In this document: piece by piece, positions 1-12,675 of the stretch
Position numbering within the stretch: position 1 is the stretch's first letter
Layout: each line of letters starts with the position of its first letter
NCBI GenBank assembly: GCA_025093985.1
Contig: JACAAK010000012.1
Span: 744,001-808,000, forward strand
Length of the DNA: 64,000 bases
Reading direction: 5' to 3'
From: Calvatia gigantea
Lineage: Eukaryota > Basidiomycota > Agaricomycetes > Agaricales > Lycoperdaceae
Notes under the pieces: model-generated
Seen by the model: only the letters and a program-made list of their open reading frames with translations
Databases searched by the model: none
Told to the model about the DNA's origin: nothing
Program-made: the position numbers and the translations under genes

Positions 1-1406
1 CCAAGATCTCGTAGTGATTACACCGAAACCCGAAAACCGAGCGTCGACAGCCACCACATAGCGATGAAATCTTCAGCCCCACCTTCGCTACAACATGCCG
101 AGTGACAGTTGAAAATCAAGATTTGGTGTTTTCGGCTCAGTCCAGCGGACTTTTCCCTGTCTTCGTTCTTTCCTTGGCGCTGGTATCAGCATTGTGCTAT
201 GCTTATCCCACCCGGGTAATTCTTCAGATCTTCAGGGTAGACGGGTGTCAACGGATGCTTGTTTGTTAGCGCGGTTTTCGTCGGCCATGTCTTTCAGTAA
301 GTTAATGAACCCCTAGTCGTCTCACTGGTTGATCCTCTTTTTTAGGTCCATTATATAGCATTGGGGCTGCTTTGCTCATTAGTTCTTAGTTCTAGACCAA
401 CAACTTGATGAGAACCTTCCTGCTGCGGACTGCAGACCTATCTCCACCAAGGTGCAAGGAGCTGTGTCTGAATCATGATGTGCATTTCCCCCGTATTTGT
501 GAAGATCATATTAATAGTCGCATCTCTCGATGAATTCGTATCCATCACCTCACAATTCCCGAGAGCTGGCTGGTGGATATTGGGACGTTGAAATTCTGGA
601 ACCTGGAATTTGTAACCTTGGAGAGTTTCCTAGGATTGGTACTTAAATTACTGGCATTCCCTTGGCACCTCACTCGATTCTTTCCCCATCGGGACACATG
701 CGCTTCGACCCATTCAACCCGTGGGTCATGACGAAGTCACACGAAACAACGTGGTATTGGTAGAGTGAGCGTGGCAACCATCCAACTAGAATTTCACATT
801 GACTCTTAGGTTACACACCGCGAACTGCTAGGCCCCCCAAGCACCTCAGACAGCGTAGACAAGTGCTAGGCACCTCCGAATTGCTTCGAGTCGGGCAGTT
901 CTTCTAGTGGGTGGCTAAGCCGGCCGCCAGAATTGCCTGGTGCTATATTTTAAATATTCACAGGAGGAGCGATCGCTCGCTTCTTGTGAATTCAATCAAG
1001 TCGATTCAACAACATCACGAGTCACTCCCCAAGGCTCCGTGTTCTCTTGGACGTTGCTATGCGTACACGTTGTATCGAATATGGTCGTCCCCCTCCCATC
1101 CTATGCATGTGATATCATTGTAGTACTACTACCACTTGTTCAGATATCACATTCAGCGGGGCGGATCTCTTAATTGCGGCGCCACCAAGGCGGTGGTTGA
1201 TGGGCATCAGAAGCTTGCATTGATGTAGGTTGCTGATTGGCCGGAGCACCGAGGTCCAAGTGGTGCACGATAGCTTGATACTTAGCCTATCTTTAGCCTC
1301 GCAGAAGTTGATCCAGGGTGCACACGTGCATGGTTGCTCTTCTCCGAACGGAATAGAATTGGTTATAAGCTAGACGTGGGTGATCTCCATTGTAGTAGAG
1401 ACGAGA
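1..1406. other. No recognisable gene
   Basis: Only short open frames with no family resemblance are visible on either strand. The last part should hold the promoter of the DUF6534 gene that starts at 1407. I see no repeat structure or RNA gene. Confidence 0.5.
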
Positions 1407-3558
1407 ATGGCCCCCGCACTCCATCATGACATTCCTTCTACCATAGGAGCGTGGTTAACTGGCGCTATCGCGTCCGTTGGGTGAGTCGCCAACTCGGTTC
1501 AAAAATTTAGGCCCCTTACAACTACATCGCGTGTGTTATAGACTACTCGGTGTTACGACCCTGCAATGTTGGATGTATTATTCTAATTTCCTGAGAGACC
1601 CAATTTGGCTGAAAGTTTTTGTGCGTTTTATCCACTCGGGGTGTAAATTTTTGACGCTGATGGGGGTGGCGACGAACCGTCCAGGTGGCCGTAATTTGGT
1701 GAGGCATTAATGACCGTCCTTGGCAGAATTGGATCTGAATGTAGCCCCAACGTTCCCAGGGCCCTTGAAATTGCTCGAACGGTTATCTGTGTACATGGCG
1801 GATACCACTATGCCATTATGCACTGGGGGGACATTGCTATTTTGGAAGCATCACCGATTTGGTACGCCCGACGTTGTGGTTAATGTCTGTCACAGTATTC
1901 AATTCTGAGTGCAGGAGTCTGGAGGTGGGCCCCCGATGTTAACTCACTGAGGACAGTCAACTGATTTGTGACCTTGGTTGAATCCTGCAAGATTATGGTT
2001 CTTCTAACGGTAATGAGTCTTATTGCGATCGCTTCGCTTGCACAAATATTGACTTCTGCATAGATGTTTGTAACGATGCTGGCACATTCTTTCTTCGCTC
2101 ATCAAGTCTGGAGTTGTAAGCACTTACATTCATCTATTGTTTCTTTGCAAAGTAACACAATCTGCAGTGACCCGAGGGAAATTCCGCATCCTATTCTACA
2201 TAATTGTGTGTCACATCAACCAAACTGTATGCCAAAGTTCTTAGCCCCTTGTCATCAGGCCACCTTTGCTTTAGCTGATTTTGGTGAGCCTCTAAAATTC
2301 TTCGGTATTTCTCCAATGGGTTGGTAACCACATGGACAAATGCATAGGATTCGGTATTGGTGAGTGCTTTGTTGCCAACGGGCCAACAACCTCATTGAAC
2401 ATTCGTGTATTCTGAAACTTCCTTTTCAGCCTCATATATTGCCGCGTGAGAACCCCAACAAGAGGCTCATTACTCCAAATCCTGATGTTTTTTTTCTTTC
2501 TTCAGCAGAGTGCTAGGAGGCTCACTTACTACTATTCTTTTCGGAACACCCGCTGTGCGTCTACACCCTACCTGTTCTTCACCGCATAGTGTGTGTGATA
2601 CTGAAGGAACACCACCAGCACCTCGCAACCGTCGCCCTATGCTGCGCTATCATCACTGACTGGACCATCACTGGGTCCCTTGTATGTTTCCTTCATGGGA
2701 ATAGGACACGCAAGTACGTCCCAACGCCATAGTAGAGTCATGTCAAAAGAAGAATCTCAATTTCCATTCAAAGGACGCGCAGCCTGATGCGGATATTAAC
2801 TGTATATGCAGTCAATTTCGGTCTACTCGTCAGGTGGGATGGCTCGCGTCATTTAGTGATTCTTGAGAGAACTAACTAACTGCCGTTTCTCTCGTGCGTT
2901 TTTGTGGCCCTAGTTTGACAGATTTGGTGGTCCTTGTGATGGTGTGTGCATAAATACACTTTCCCGCTCGGTTTGTTGGATACTCACGATGGAGCGCTCT
3001 TTCTTTCTTGGATGTCAGACTAATTATAAATGGCCAAAGATCAACTTCTACACGGTCGGTGTATTCGAAGTGATAGGAAATTGTGAGATATATAACTAGT
3101 ACCGGGCTCACCTCAACTGACCATTTTTGGTCTCTGACACAGTCTATGCAAATACCATACTAGCATCGTACGCCCAACACCATATTTTAATACCGACACA
3201 TCTGATTCCAACGCTTCTCACCTCATTTCCAGACTCAACTCGCGCACTCTTGTCGCGGAACATCTCTACACTCCCCAAAACCTCCATTTCACCTCAATAA
3301 ACGCAGCTGATATCAACGAGGTGTTCTCACTGGAAGGTCGCCTTGTAAGTATTCCCCTTTTCGGATGAGATTCATGAGTGTTTATTGAAATTCTGGATGT
3401 ACCGCTAGATGAACATTTCGCACGACACGTATACGAACAGCGTGAACCAACAGCAACGACAACAACGGAATCAACGACGGAGGGCGAGTGTAGAATATCA
3501 GATGAGGTTGAGTGATAGTTGGAGTTCGAGTGAAGGTGGGCTCGGAGGGAAGAAATAA
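1407..3558 (+). CDS. DUF6534 family multi-pass membrane protein, copy 1
   Basis: This is a spliced gene of unknown function from the DUF6534 family, fungal proteins with several predicted membrane segments. The start ATG at 1407 opens a first exon ending in GAWLTGAIASVG; a GT-AG intron (1481-1541) joins it to LLGVTTLQCWMYY, the family's N-terminal signature. Later exon pieces are EIARTVICVHGGYHYAIMHW near 1770, SFFAHQVWS near 2085, HLATVALCCAIITDWTITGS near 2620, LMRILTVYAVNFGLLVR near 2780 and VYANTILASYA near 3145. The family order is complete. The tail is Ser/Gln/Arg-rich and ends at TAA 3556-3558 if the last intron (GTAAGT near 3344 to TAG near 3410) is used. No frame break was found in the parts checked. 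It is a diverged paralog of the genes at 9.6 and 12.7 kb. Confidence 0.7.
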
Positions 3559-4499
3559 TCGGTGTCGATGGAGATGTTGAAGAGGTTTCACCGGGTGGAT
3601 TGGGTCAGGTGATCTTGGGAGTGTGCTGTTGTAAGATACTTATGAACCTTTTGATATGGCGTAATGTATAGTTTTGGTTTTCCGGACTGATGTGGAATTT
3701 GGCCCATGGTATTGGATACTGAATGATGTCCTGCAGTCTCGACGTTTCGTATACCGTACATACATTTTTTTTTAGTCGTATACCTAATTCACGTTGGTAC
3801 TTACCTTCATCTTGAGCCGAGAGGAATCACCATGGCATACGAACCTTCCAACCTTCTCACCGGGAATATTAAATATTAACCCGCAAATCAGAGTGAATCC
3901 ACGCAATATCAATAGTACACTTATGACAATCAATCGACATAGAGAAAAGAAGAAGCCATTGTATTCCTTAGATTATTAACTGAAGCCGCCCGCCTAACTC
4001 TTCCTCACTAAAAACCAAAATAAGACAGACCAACCTGGCGGGCTAAATGATATCCGGAACTATCGGGTCAATCAATCTATATAGTATGTAAATAGTATGT
4101 GAACGAACGAACGGAATGTAGTTAAGTTAAAATAAGTAGTGTTTCGAAATACAAAGAAGAATGGAATGGAATGGAAGAATAGCTTTTGTGTAAATAATAA
4201 TCATAATGCATGATGATAATAATGAAGGGGGGGATAGTTATTATAGTAAATAGCGAACGGATGTCGAATCGATGAGGGAGAGGGAGATCGATCAGGGCGA
4301 AAATAAATTTCCACGAAAAGGACAGTTGGTTGGATAGCAAGCCAGAAGCAGCGAGATAGCAGTATGTTAGAAGAGAAGAAAGAAGAGGAAGATGCGAGAG
4401 AACGCTTGAAAAGAACGAAAAGGCACAGAACCCAGAACAACTGAATAACAACACCCTAGCACCCCAACCAACCCCGGAAAAAATTAATCCCTTCCCCAA
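3559..4499. other. Intergenic spacer between convergent genes
   Basis: AT-rich spacer between the 3' ends of the DUF6534 gene and the NT-C2 gene. The short open frames have low-complexity translations and no recognised motif. Confidence 0.5.
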
Positions 4500-6504
4500 C
4501 TATCTCCCACTACCACTAGTGCCACCAAGACCAAGTCCAACAGGCGTCGAAGGTCTCGAAGACCCAATTTTCCTCCACCAATCTTTAACCCGCCCACCCG
4601 TACCACCACTCGTACTCCTTCATACTCCTCGTATCAGAACCATGCTGCGAATCACGCGAGTGTCCACTCTGGGACATCTCCCCCATTGAAGCAGAGCCTG
4701 ATCCAGAACTAGCAGCACTACTGCTTTCAGTGCTATAAACGGACTCTACCTTCCGAAGTGGCAGTAGCACCCCTCGTAGTAGCAGTCGCAGTACCCCCAG
4801 CAACAGCAGCAGCAGCAGTAGTAGTGGCACCCCTCGCACCACCAGACCTATCTCTCTTCATCGGCTGAGATGGTGGTGGCGGAGCAGGTACATAAACCGT
4901 AAACGGACTCTCACATCTCTGCTCAAACGTCCTAACAGGGTTGAAAATCGCTTCGATAAGGGTCTCTGTGGTTTTGGTGCCATACGCCATGGGGAGGCGC
5001 TCAACGTCAAATGCAGGTTCTGCTAGTACCGGTGTTGCCGGTGCTGCCTCGTGTCCTGTCATTATTGAATTATTGTTATCATCGTCTTCCACGTTTATGA
5101 TATCAGCATCACTGTCGTCATCATCGTCTACCGGATATCGAATACTGCCGAGCAGTGGTGGCAGTGGCAATGGTAGTGCTAGTTGTGGTTGAGGTTGTGG
5201 TGGAGATGGTAGTAGTAGTAGTAGTGGTGGTGGTGGTGGTGGTGGGGGGTTGAATACCAAAGAGGTCAAGTTCGAGTTCGTCTTGATCGCGGTAAGGTCC
5301 GTAGATATCTACCGTTTGCCCGCGGGTGACGGTACGGAGTTCGCCTTTGAGGTACCCCGAGAGACCGTTTAAGATTTCACCCTTTGGAAGGGGAGGATGG
5401 GATGTAATGCGTTTCGCCGGATACGTACTCGAGTTCAATCGTGAGCTGTATGTACATAAGAAAACCGAGTTAGATACAGCAACACCCCATGCAACGCCCA
5501 ACGAGAATACACACACACACACCTTGAGCGTGGCATTCGTTTTACTCTCTCGGAGTAGATACCGTCTCTCTACAGGCCCATGCCCAACATATTCAGATAA
5601 ATTGAGATAGAGGGCGCCGAGACGAATGAGTTCGGGGTCATCGTGTCTGACACGTTGCATGACGACGAGTTTGAATGGACATGGAAGAATGTACCCCGTG
5701 TCACGGTCGACGTCTAGTCGGACGACGGTTGATAGAGTTTGGTTCCAGTGCACGGAATGGTCTTTGAGGTCTAAGTAGGGGGTGTTGCCGCGGGCAGGCG
5801 TGAAGGAGGGAGCAGCAGGTGGTGGTGGTGGTGGGTGTGATGTTTGTGATAATGCATCGGCAAAGGGTGGAGGGAATGTTGGTGCGGTTGGAGGAGTGGG
5901 TATGGGGTGTGTGTATGTGGGTACGGTGATAGCAGCGGGGAGATGGAGTGTACTCCGTGAAGCGTTGGCATGGGAGGAGAAGGAGAGAGGTTCCGAGTAG
6001 GTGCTCCGAGCCTGTGATAGAATAGGCAGCTGCAGCCAATGCGCCTATACCTATACCACCACCCGAGGAACCAGAAGAAGTCGAGACAGCAGAGGAGAAA
6101 GAAGGAACACGAGCGCTGCTACTAGAAGAGGAGTCGCTGGATATGAGAAGAGAAGGGACTGACGGGTCCGCTACAGCGGGAGAAGCGTTGTCGGGATCGT
6201 CCCCTGATTGGAGGCGCTTGTCACCGTTCTTTGACCTTGTTTTGACTATGCCCAAGAGACCGCCTTGGCGTTGTGTAGGAGGAGAATGGACATGTTTGAA
6301 TCTCCAACGAACGGAGAATTGACCGCTGACGAAGGGGACGCTGTCTATCTGGTGGATGACGACCCGTGTGCGGAAGTATGAGTGTTTTGGGATAAGCTGA
6401 TTTATCTGGGCGCGGAAGCCGTGGGGTGTTGAGGGAGTTGGAGGGTCGAGGAGGTTTGATGAGCTCAGCTTAGACCTGAGGGGGAGGGTGGATGGGGGAT
6501 GCAT
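4500..6504 (-). CDS. NT-C2 (EEIG1/EHBP1 N-terminal C2) domain protein
   Basis: It starts at ATG 6504 (MHPPSTLPLRSKLSS). The N-terminal part SYFRTRVVIHQIDSVPFVSG followed by FSVRWRFKH is the opening of an NT-C2 domain, a membrane- or cytoskeleton-associated C2 fold. The domain continues after a Pro/Ser-rich insert with YLDLKDHSVHWNQTLSTVV, then RLGALYLNLSEYVGHG, then EILNGLSGYLKGELRTVTRG. A final conserved stretch, GTKTTETLIEAIFNPV, sits near 4950. One intron at 5179-5257 (GTATTC to CTAG) removes a (CCA)n-rich stretch and restores the frame. The exon join near 6000-6070 and the last join near 4650-4740 are not resolved; the most family-like C-terminus (VKDWWRKI) ends at TAG 4500-4502. Function beyond the domain is unknown. 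Confidence 0.65.
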
Positions 6505-6763
6505 GGTGTGTTGTGGGTCATTGAGAGCTGAGCTGAGGCATTGTGTGGTGTGTTAGGAGCAGAGAGACGTGTTACTGTAGTGTGGTTAAACCCATTAAGT
6601 GGTCAGGTTCACTTCTGACAAATACCTTTTTAAGGGTAACCCCATCAGTTCTAATCTTAGGAACCCGCGCATCCCCGAGCACACCGAAGTGGGATAACAC
6701 CTGGTCCTGGAGCGACAGTCAGACTGGTCACAGCACACACGCTTCCCGTCCCTTTCCAGCAAA
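6505..6763. promoter_or_regulatory. Shared divergent promoter region (NT-C2 gene / GWT1)
   Basis: The 259 bp between the start codons of two divergent genes must hold both 5' UTRs and promoters. No specific element is identified. Confidence 0.4.
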
Positions 6764-8767
6764 ATGGACAACTACAAGTCCGAAAAGGTGTCTTTCGTAT
6801 CTGGAACTACCGGCTCGTCTCTCTATCATGTCAACTCAATATCCATCGTTGCTCTTGTGCGCAATTTCCTCAAACTGCTCTCTCCTTTCTCTCACAGCTA
6901 ACCTTGTTCAGGTGTCTGTTGCTCTATACGCGTCATTGTCCACACGTCTACCGAACCAATACCGTGGTTTCATCGCACAATGGGCCCTCCTCGTGTTACC
7001 CCTCCTGCTGTCCATGACTCTCTTTGCCAATGCACCCCTTCTTTTATCTTCCTTCCTTGCTCTTCCCACCGCTGCTCTCCTGTTCTGGCTACCTCGTAAA
7101 GATGTATCCTCACCGCTCCCCTCCAAACGCCCTCCCTCAAATCCTCAACCGAGACGATTCCCTCCCATGATATCCTTGACTGTATACCGTGCTCACATGA
7201 TGCTCATGACCATCCTCGCTATTCTTGCCGTCGATTTTCCTGTATTCCCCCGCTCACTCGCCAAGTGCGAAACTTTCGGAGTATCTTTGGTACGCTCTCT
7301 CTACCACACCGTGCCTCATGTGTTCCTTCTGAAGAATCTTTGTGGTGACCAGATGGACCTTGGTGTGGGGTCCTTCGTTTTTTCTCAAGGTCTCGTCTCT
7401 GCCATTCCTTTCATTTCCCAGCCCTATTATCTTCTCGAACCCACACTCAATAAGTTGACAAAGACTGTCCGCAAGTCCGTTCCTATTCTTATTCTGGGAT
7501 TGATTCGCGTATTACTCGTCAAAGGCACAGATTACCCTGTGAGTGCGCTATGAAACAACACGGGCAACCTGGGGAGCCAACCACTCAACGTCTATCCATT
7601 CCCAGGAACATGTAACCGAATACGGCGTCCACTGGAACTTCTTCCTCACTCTCGCATTCGTACCAATCCTCCAAGTCATGTTACACCCCATACTATCAAA
7701 ATACCCAATCTCTCTCATAGGTCTATCTACAGCATTCCGTAAATACTCGCCCACTTTTTCTTCCCAAAGTACCATATAACCTAAAAAAAAAATCTTCTAA
7801 ATTCACAGTTCAACAACTCCTCCTCTCAAAATTCAATCTCCAATCCATCATACTCTCAACACCCCGCACCAACATCCTCACCGCGAACAAAGAAGGTCTC
7901 ATCTCACTCCTCGGATACCTCTCCATCCACCTCTTCGGGCTTTCCGCAGGAACTATTATCCTACCGTATTCGCCTTCGTATTTCCCTCGACATCAACAAG
8001 CTTTGGGTGTTTACAAGAGGACGGGGAATAAGGAGGCGCAGCATTTCGATCGACCACCCGAGACGGCGTATAGACAAACTGGGAAAACGGCCGCAGAAGT
8101 TATTTTCAGTATTCGTGTATTTGGTGGATTTTACTTGGTGTAGTGAGGGTGTTGGAGGTTGGTGGGAAGTGGAGTAGTGAAGGCGGTGTTTCTCGACGCA
8201 TGGTTCGTGTTTTTGTTCCTCCCCCTTGTGACCCTCGTATGCTAAGAATGGCGGGAACCTCGTTATAGGCTAATTTACCTTATATACTATGGGTAGGCAG
8301 CGTTCAATCTGTCGTTCCTGTTGGGTTACTTGACACTCCTCGATATCGTCTTCTTCCCACAGCTTACCCCGCACAAGAAAGAAATCAAAGCCAAGACCGG
8401 CGTTGCTCAACTATCTACTATCAACGATGTTGATAACACCCCTGCGCTGTTTACCGCAATCAATAAACACGGTCTGACTGTATTCCTTCTCGTATGTCGC
8501 TCCTCTCCCCTCTTTACCAGGGGAAACATGACTGATTGAATGCAACAGGCGAACCTATTAACGGGATGCATAAACCTCTCAATTCCAACAATACATACCC
8601 CCAATTCTTGGGCGATGGGCGTACTCTCTTTGTATAGTATACTCGTCTGTTGGATCGCGTGGAAACTGGAACAGAAGGACACTCAACAAAAGCCTGAGTT
8701 GGACGTGGTTTATATTATAACTTTACCTATACAGTATTTCAGAGTAGCTTGTAGATTAATACTGTAA
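6764..8767 (+). CDS. GWT1: GPI inositol acyltransferase GWT1/PIG-W
   Basis: GWT1 acylates the inositol of GlcN-PI in the ER membrane, an early and normally essential step of GPI-anchor synthesis. The ATG at 6764 opens [20 protein letters not shown], the family N-terminus. Further landmarks are hydrophobic segments after RLPNQYRGF, the motif [21 protein letters not shown] (across an intron), [31 protein letters not shown] and [22 protein letters not shown]. About eight short GT-AG introns fit. Three places need one base removed to keep the family frame: G 8099, G 8109 and one G of 8296-8297. Outside these the gene looks intact to the stop at 8765-8767. It could be a pseudogene, but assembly errors are more likely for an essential gene. 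Confidence 0.85.
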
Positions 8768-9648
8768 GAGTTTTAAAACTAGATACTCGAGTACACGGAC
8801 AGAAAAAATGCTATGATGGTAGAGGTGATGTCGTGCTTCCCTCAGTAGTAACTCGTATGAAGTAACGAGGCCGAGGTGATACATTCACTGTGGTGAGGTA
8901 TTTAGTAAAGGGCTGTGTATTCTCGTAGAGTAATTGTTATATAGCCAAACTGATATTGTACCGAAGGTCCATCTACTCTATATCTAAGCGGTAATCTAGT
9001 CCGGATCACTATGAGTTTGTATTAATCTATCATATCATAACAAATACAACGAGTGATACTTGGTACAAAAAATATTTAAAGAGAGGACAGTGGGACGATG
9101 AGTTAAGGAGTTACTCAAATTTTTTAGGCAACAGCGAGGGTGTGCTCTCGGTGTATAGCATACTCTGTTGTTGGGGTTGCATGGAAACCGGAGCAGAAGA
9201 TTATTACGCGTTTCAAGGACGTGATTTATATTATCATAACTATACAATATTTTAGAAGAGTCCGTATATATTAGTACAACACCGATATCTATTTTATTTT
9301 TGGTACACGGGATGTTTAAAGAGAGGAGGATGACGGGTGTTTCCGTTATGTTTTAAGGAGCGGCTCGGTGGTAATAGGTGAGGAAGTGGTGCTTTTTTTT
9401 TTAGGTGGGGTAGGGTAGGGTGAGGTTAGACAGCTAATGCCACAGGCAGCGGCGGGAGTCGATTGAGCGATGCTCTTGGAGATTTATATCCGCCAGCAGA
9501 TTCTGGTAACTGTTCCACAAAGGGACTCAATTCAGTAACAAAACAGCGAGGATCAGAATAAGGACAACGAACCTCTTGGGTCGACGACCAGACATCTCGT
9601 CCGATGCGTATCTAAAAAAAAATCATCCCCAATAAATATAACCCTGCT
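8768..9648. repeat. Decayed duplicates of the GWT1 3' end and downstream sequence
   Basis: Bases 9150-9275 resemble the last GWT1 exon (8617-8765): both read about GV-LS-YSIL, then a tail with GGACGTGRTTTATATTAT. The block at 9060-9119 (tggtacaaaaaatatttaaa) recurs in changed form at 9301-9360 (tggtacacgggatgtttaaa). This looks like local tandem duplication followed by decay. No intact gene is present. A short G-rich run (gggtagggtaggg) lies at 9411. Confidence 0.55.
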
Positions 9649-11440
9649 TTAAGGATATTTAACAAGGGGTGCACTGACGACTTGACTCCGGTTATTATTG
9701 CTCGTTACTATTCCCATAGGTCCCGATAAATTGGACATGGATGAATCTGGGTGTTGGAGTTCTCCTGAGACCATATCCCTCGCGTTCAAGCTAACCAACC
9801 ATAATGTGAGTGGGTGGTGCTTAGGAATAGGAAAGAATGGGATACGGAACCATGCGAGGAGGGAGTTTGCGTATAGATTTCCTACGACTTCGTATACGGT
9901 TAGCTGGTAAAAGTTGATGGTGCGCCAATGGATGTTAGCCTGGGAATGATGTCAAGGTCAAGTTTGTAGATAGAATGTTGGAAGACGGAATTGTCAAGCT
10001 TACGAGTACGAGTACGATGACATCCGTGATACTAAGAAAAAAAGATTCCCAGTGGATATGAGTAACAGGAAGAAGTAAGCGTTGGTAGACAGCTGTTACA
10101 TACCTAATGAGTAACCCCATATTGAAAGCGTAGAATATCAGTTTTCTGAGAAGGCGCCCAGTCCTACAACAATGGTACAAGAGAAGGTGACCCGGGATCG
10201 ATCAACAAGAATACAGTAGAAGCAACAGAACAAACCTGGGAAACTGATCCTTGTTCGCTCTAAAAAATTTGACAAGGGAACCGGTGATTAGCCAGTCAGC
10301 AGCGAGCGCACAACCAAGAGCCGCGGTTGCGATGTGCTGTTTAGACACCGTAAGATGTGGGTGAGCATGAGAAAGTGTACACTGCGCAATGCACACCTGA
10401 GGGGTTCCTCTGAGAAGTCTGATATAGTCATTTTCTAACACGCTTTTGACGGTTGACATTGATTAGTCAATGCAAAGGCCTCTCTGATGGACACTGGGGC
10501 GGGCACTAGTACTCACGCAGTCACATAGGCGGCTGTAAAAATGTAGATTGTTTTGGTTAAGAAATGTGAGAGTTGATGGTGACAATGTACACACCTGTTC
10601 CCAACCCGAAGTTAATGAGCATGAATAATGCCTGGGGGTAATACTCCCATCAGAGGTGCGCGCCGCTGAAATGCTCAGCAGAAATCTTACGATCATGCCG
10701 CATAGCACTTTAGCACGGCCGTACGTTGCTAAATTAACAGTATGCTCGTTAGAGGAGCGTATAAAGAAATCAAAGCATGACTCACTTTGCCAGACTTTGT
10801 GGATGAAGAAACAACGAACAGCTAGTTCTATTATGTTCTACCAACGCTCGACTCGTCAGTTGCGATGATCTGGGATGTCGATCATCAGGGGTACTAACGG
10901 TCAACATAATCAACAGCTTCATGCTCCTATTTTGTGAGTTAGCGCCCTTCCCATTGTAACCGGCTATTGAGACGCATAGACATACCATATCGGCTTCATA
11001 AGCTCCATCGGGTTTCCCCAGTGTATCACAGAATAGTAGTATCCGCCGTGAATCGTAATGCATGATCGAAGAATTTCAAGAGCCCTGCACGGCACCGACA
11101 GTTGATTAAGCGAGGACACGAAACGACCAGTGTATGGAATCACCATATGAAAAGCACCTTCGTAGATTTCTTTAGACTGGACGAGATGATGAGAACGGAC
11201 AACGGAGCGCACCAATAATTTATAGGAAATGAAATCATAAGAGTAATTCTGAAAATACAACCACACTTGAAGGGTCGTTACTCCCGTCAACCTAGTAACA
11301 AATAATTTGAGTACCCCTGCCTCCTCAACTCCTGGAAAAAATACCCCTCACCCAACGGACGCTATCGCACCCAGAAAGAATGCGCCTACAGTTGGTTCAA
11401 TACTCGACGTTGGGAATACAGGAGTGGACGAGGCCGCCAT
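9649..11440 (-). CDS. DUF6534 family multi-pass membrane protein, copy 2
   Basis: Spliced minus-strand paralog of the family described at 1407. The ATG at 11440 begins MAASSTPVFPTSSIEPTVGA and exon 1 ends ASVG; an intron (11292-11351) joins it to LTGVTTLQVWLYFQNYS. Then come ALEILRSCITIHGGYYYSV, ELAVRCFFIHKVWQ, HIATAALGCALAADWLITGS and LLRKLIFYAFNMGLLIR, the last segment just before a GTATGT donor. The C-terminal exon gives VYEVVGNLYANSLLA, spliced to CLNARDMVSGELQ, and ends at TAA 9649-9651. The internal joins between about 10460 and 10780 are uncertain. Function is unknown. Confidence 0.68.
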
Positions 11441-12675
11441 AGAGAGAGATGAAATCGCCTGAGAGTGTATAAGTACCCTTATAAGTAACAGCCATGAGAT
11501 ATCATGAGACCCGAGCGCTCCCCAACTGTTGCGAAGTGCGGGGGATTGGAATCAAGGGAAGGCTGTCAGTGGTAGTCATGCCTTGGGAGAGTATAGCCTC
11601 TAATTGGCAAAGTGGCACCTCATTAGTCACCCCGTAGAGACAGAGCCGGAACCGCGGAGGGGTACTTGGTGTGTATATAATCTGAATCTATGACCGGTCG
11701 TTGCTTAGTGGGAGGGGCAGGGGAGAGAAGCTGATGGATACCTGGACGCCCGGAACACGGAGCTGGAAACACCCATTTTTTGGTTTGATATCCAACATGT
11801 GGCCTGACAAGCGTGCGGCAGCCTGGGTAATTTACATCGCAGTGGGAGTCCGGTCGGTAAGCACATTGGACCGGAGTGAAAGTGCGGAGGAAAGAGTGCG
11901 GGGATGAAGCTGTAATATTGCGTGACCTCTCAGATCTCAAACCTCAAGCGCCCGCCCAATTTCAATTTATCCCGGGTTCCTAGCTTGATGAGACGAAATG
12001 TCAACTCGGTTGCCTCAGATTTTTGCGGAAATAATTTCCCATTTCCTAAAGAAATGCAATAGATGTAGATGATGTACTATCATCAACAGTGGTAGGAGAA
12101 AGATATCAGAAGGTACTACCCTCTGTTGCGCGAGATGCCACACTAGATTTGGGGTGTTCCTTGACATGGAAACACACATCATTTGTACAACACTACGGAG
12201 CCTGCCCGAGGTGGGTATATCACAGAGGCGGGAGACGAGAAACCTAAAATACAAGAGGCTTAAGACGAAACAAAACAGGAGCGAATGCTCAATATTACTA
12301 CAAGGTGGATAGCTTGGCTCTGCCAAAACGAACGTAACACGCAATCTGGGGGATCTGTAATATCAAAATCATCGGGCTAGGCGGGATTCAGGGACAGTAT
12401 TTTTGAACTTTTTTGCAAACAGGTTTCAGACCGTAATATTCGGAAGACTGAGCTTGTGCATAGTGTTTTGGATCTCGCGCTGGATCCAATCGGTGGGTTG
12501 CACTTAGACGACATACGCGAATTTCGCTGTCTGAGGTTTGAGTTCGATAGCAGGTTGGTATATCTGCCCGGACTATTGCATTCAATAAATAAGACCAAGG
12601 AGAGCGAAAATGCCGCTAACCTCTGAAGATGTCCAAGCTTGTCGAGGGATTTCTATCTAAACACGTCCCGACGAA
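11441..12675. other. Spacer between DUF6534 copies 2 and 3
   Basis: No complete gene is recognised. A + strand open frame at 12432-12626 (65 codons, containing VLDLALDPIGGLHLDDIREF) has protein-like composition but no start codon or known family; it may be a gene relic. Confidence 0.4.

Noticed and set aside
5121..5192. Thr-rich and Pro-rich alternative frames of the NT-C2 gene as separate proteins
   Set aside because: They come from a (CCA)n-type repeat, most of which is removed by the 5179-5257 intron.
8099..8109. An 11-nt GT...AG stretch (gttattttcag) in GWT1 whose removal restores frame, as a possible micro-intron
   Set aside because: Far below any accepted spliceosomal intron length, and the stretch itself encodes family-like LFS if two single Gs are dropped.
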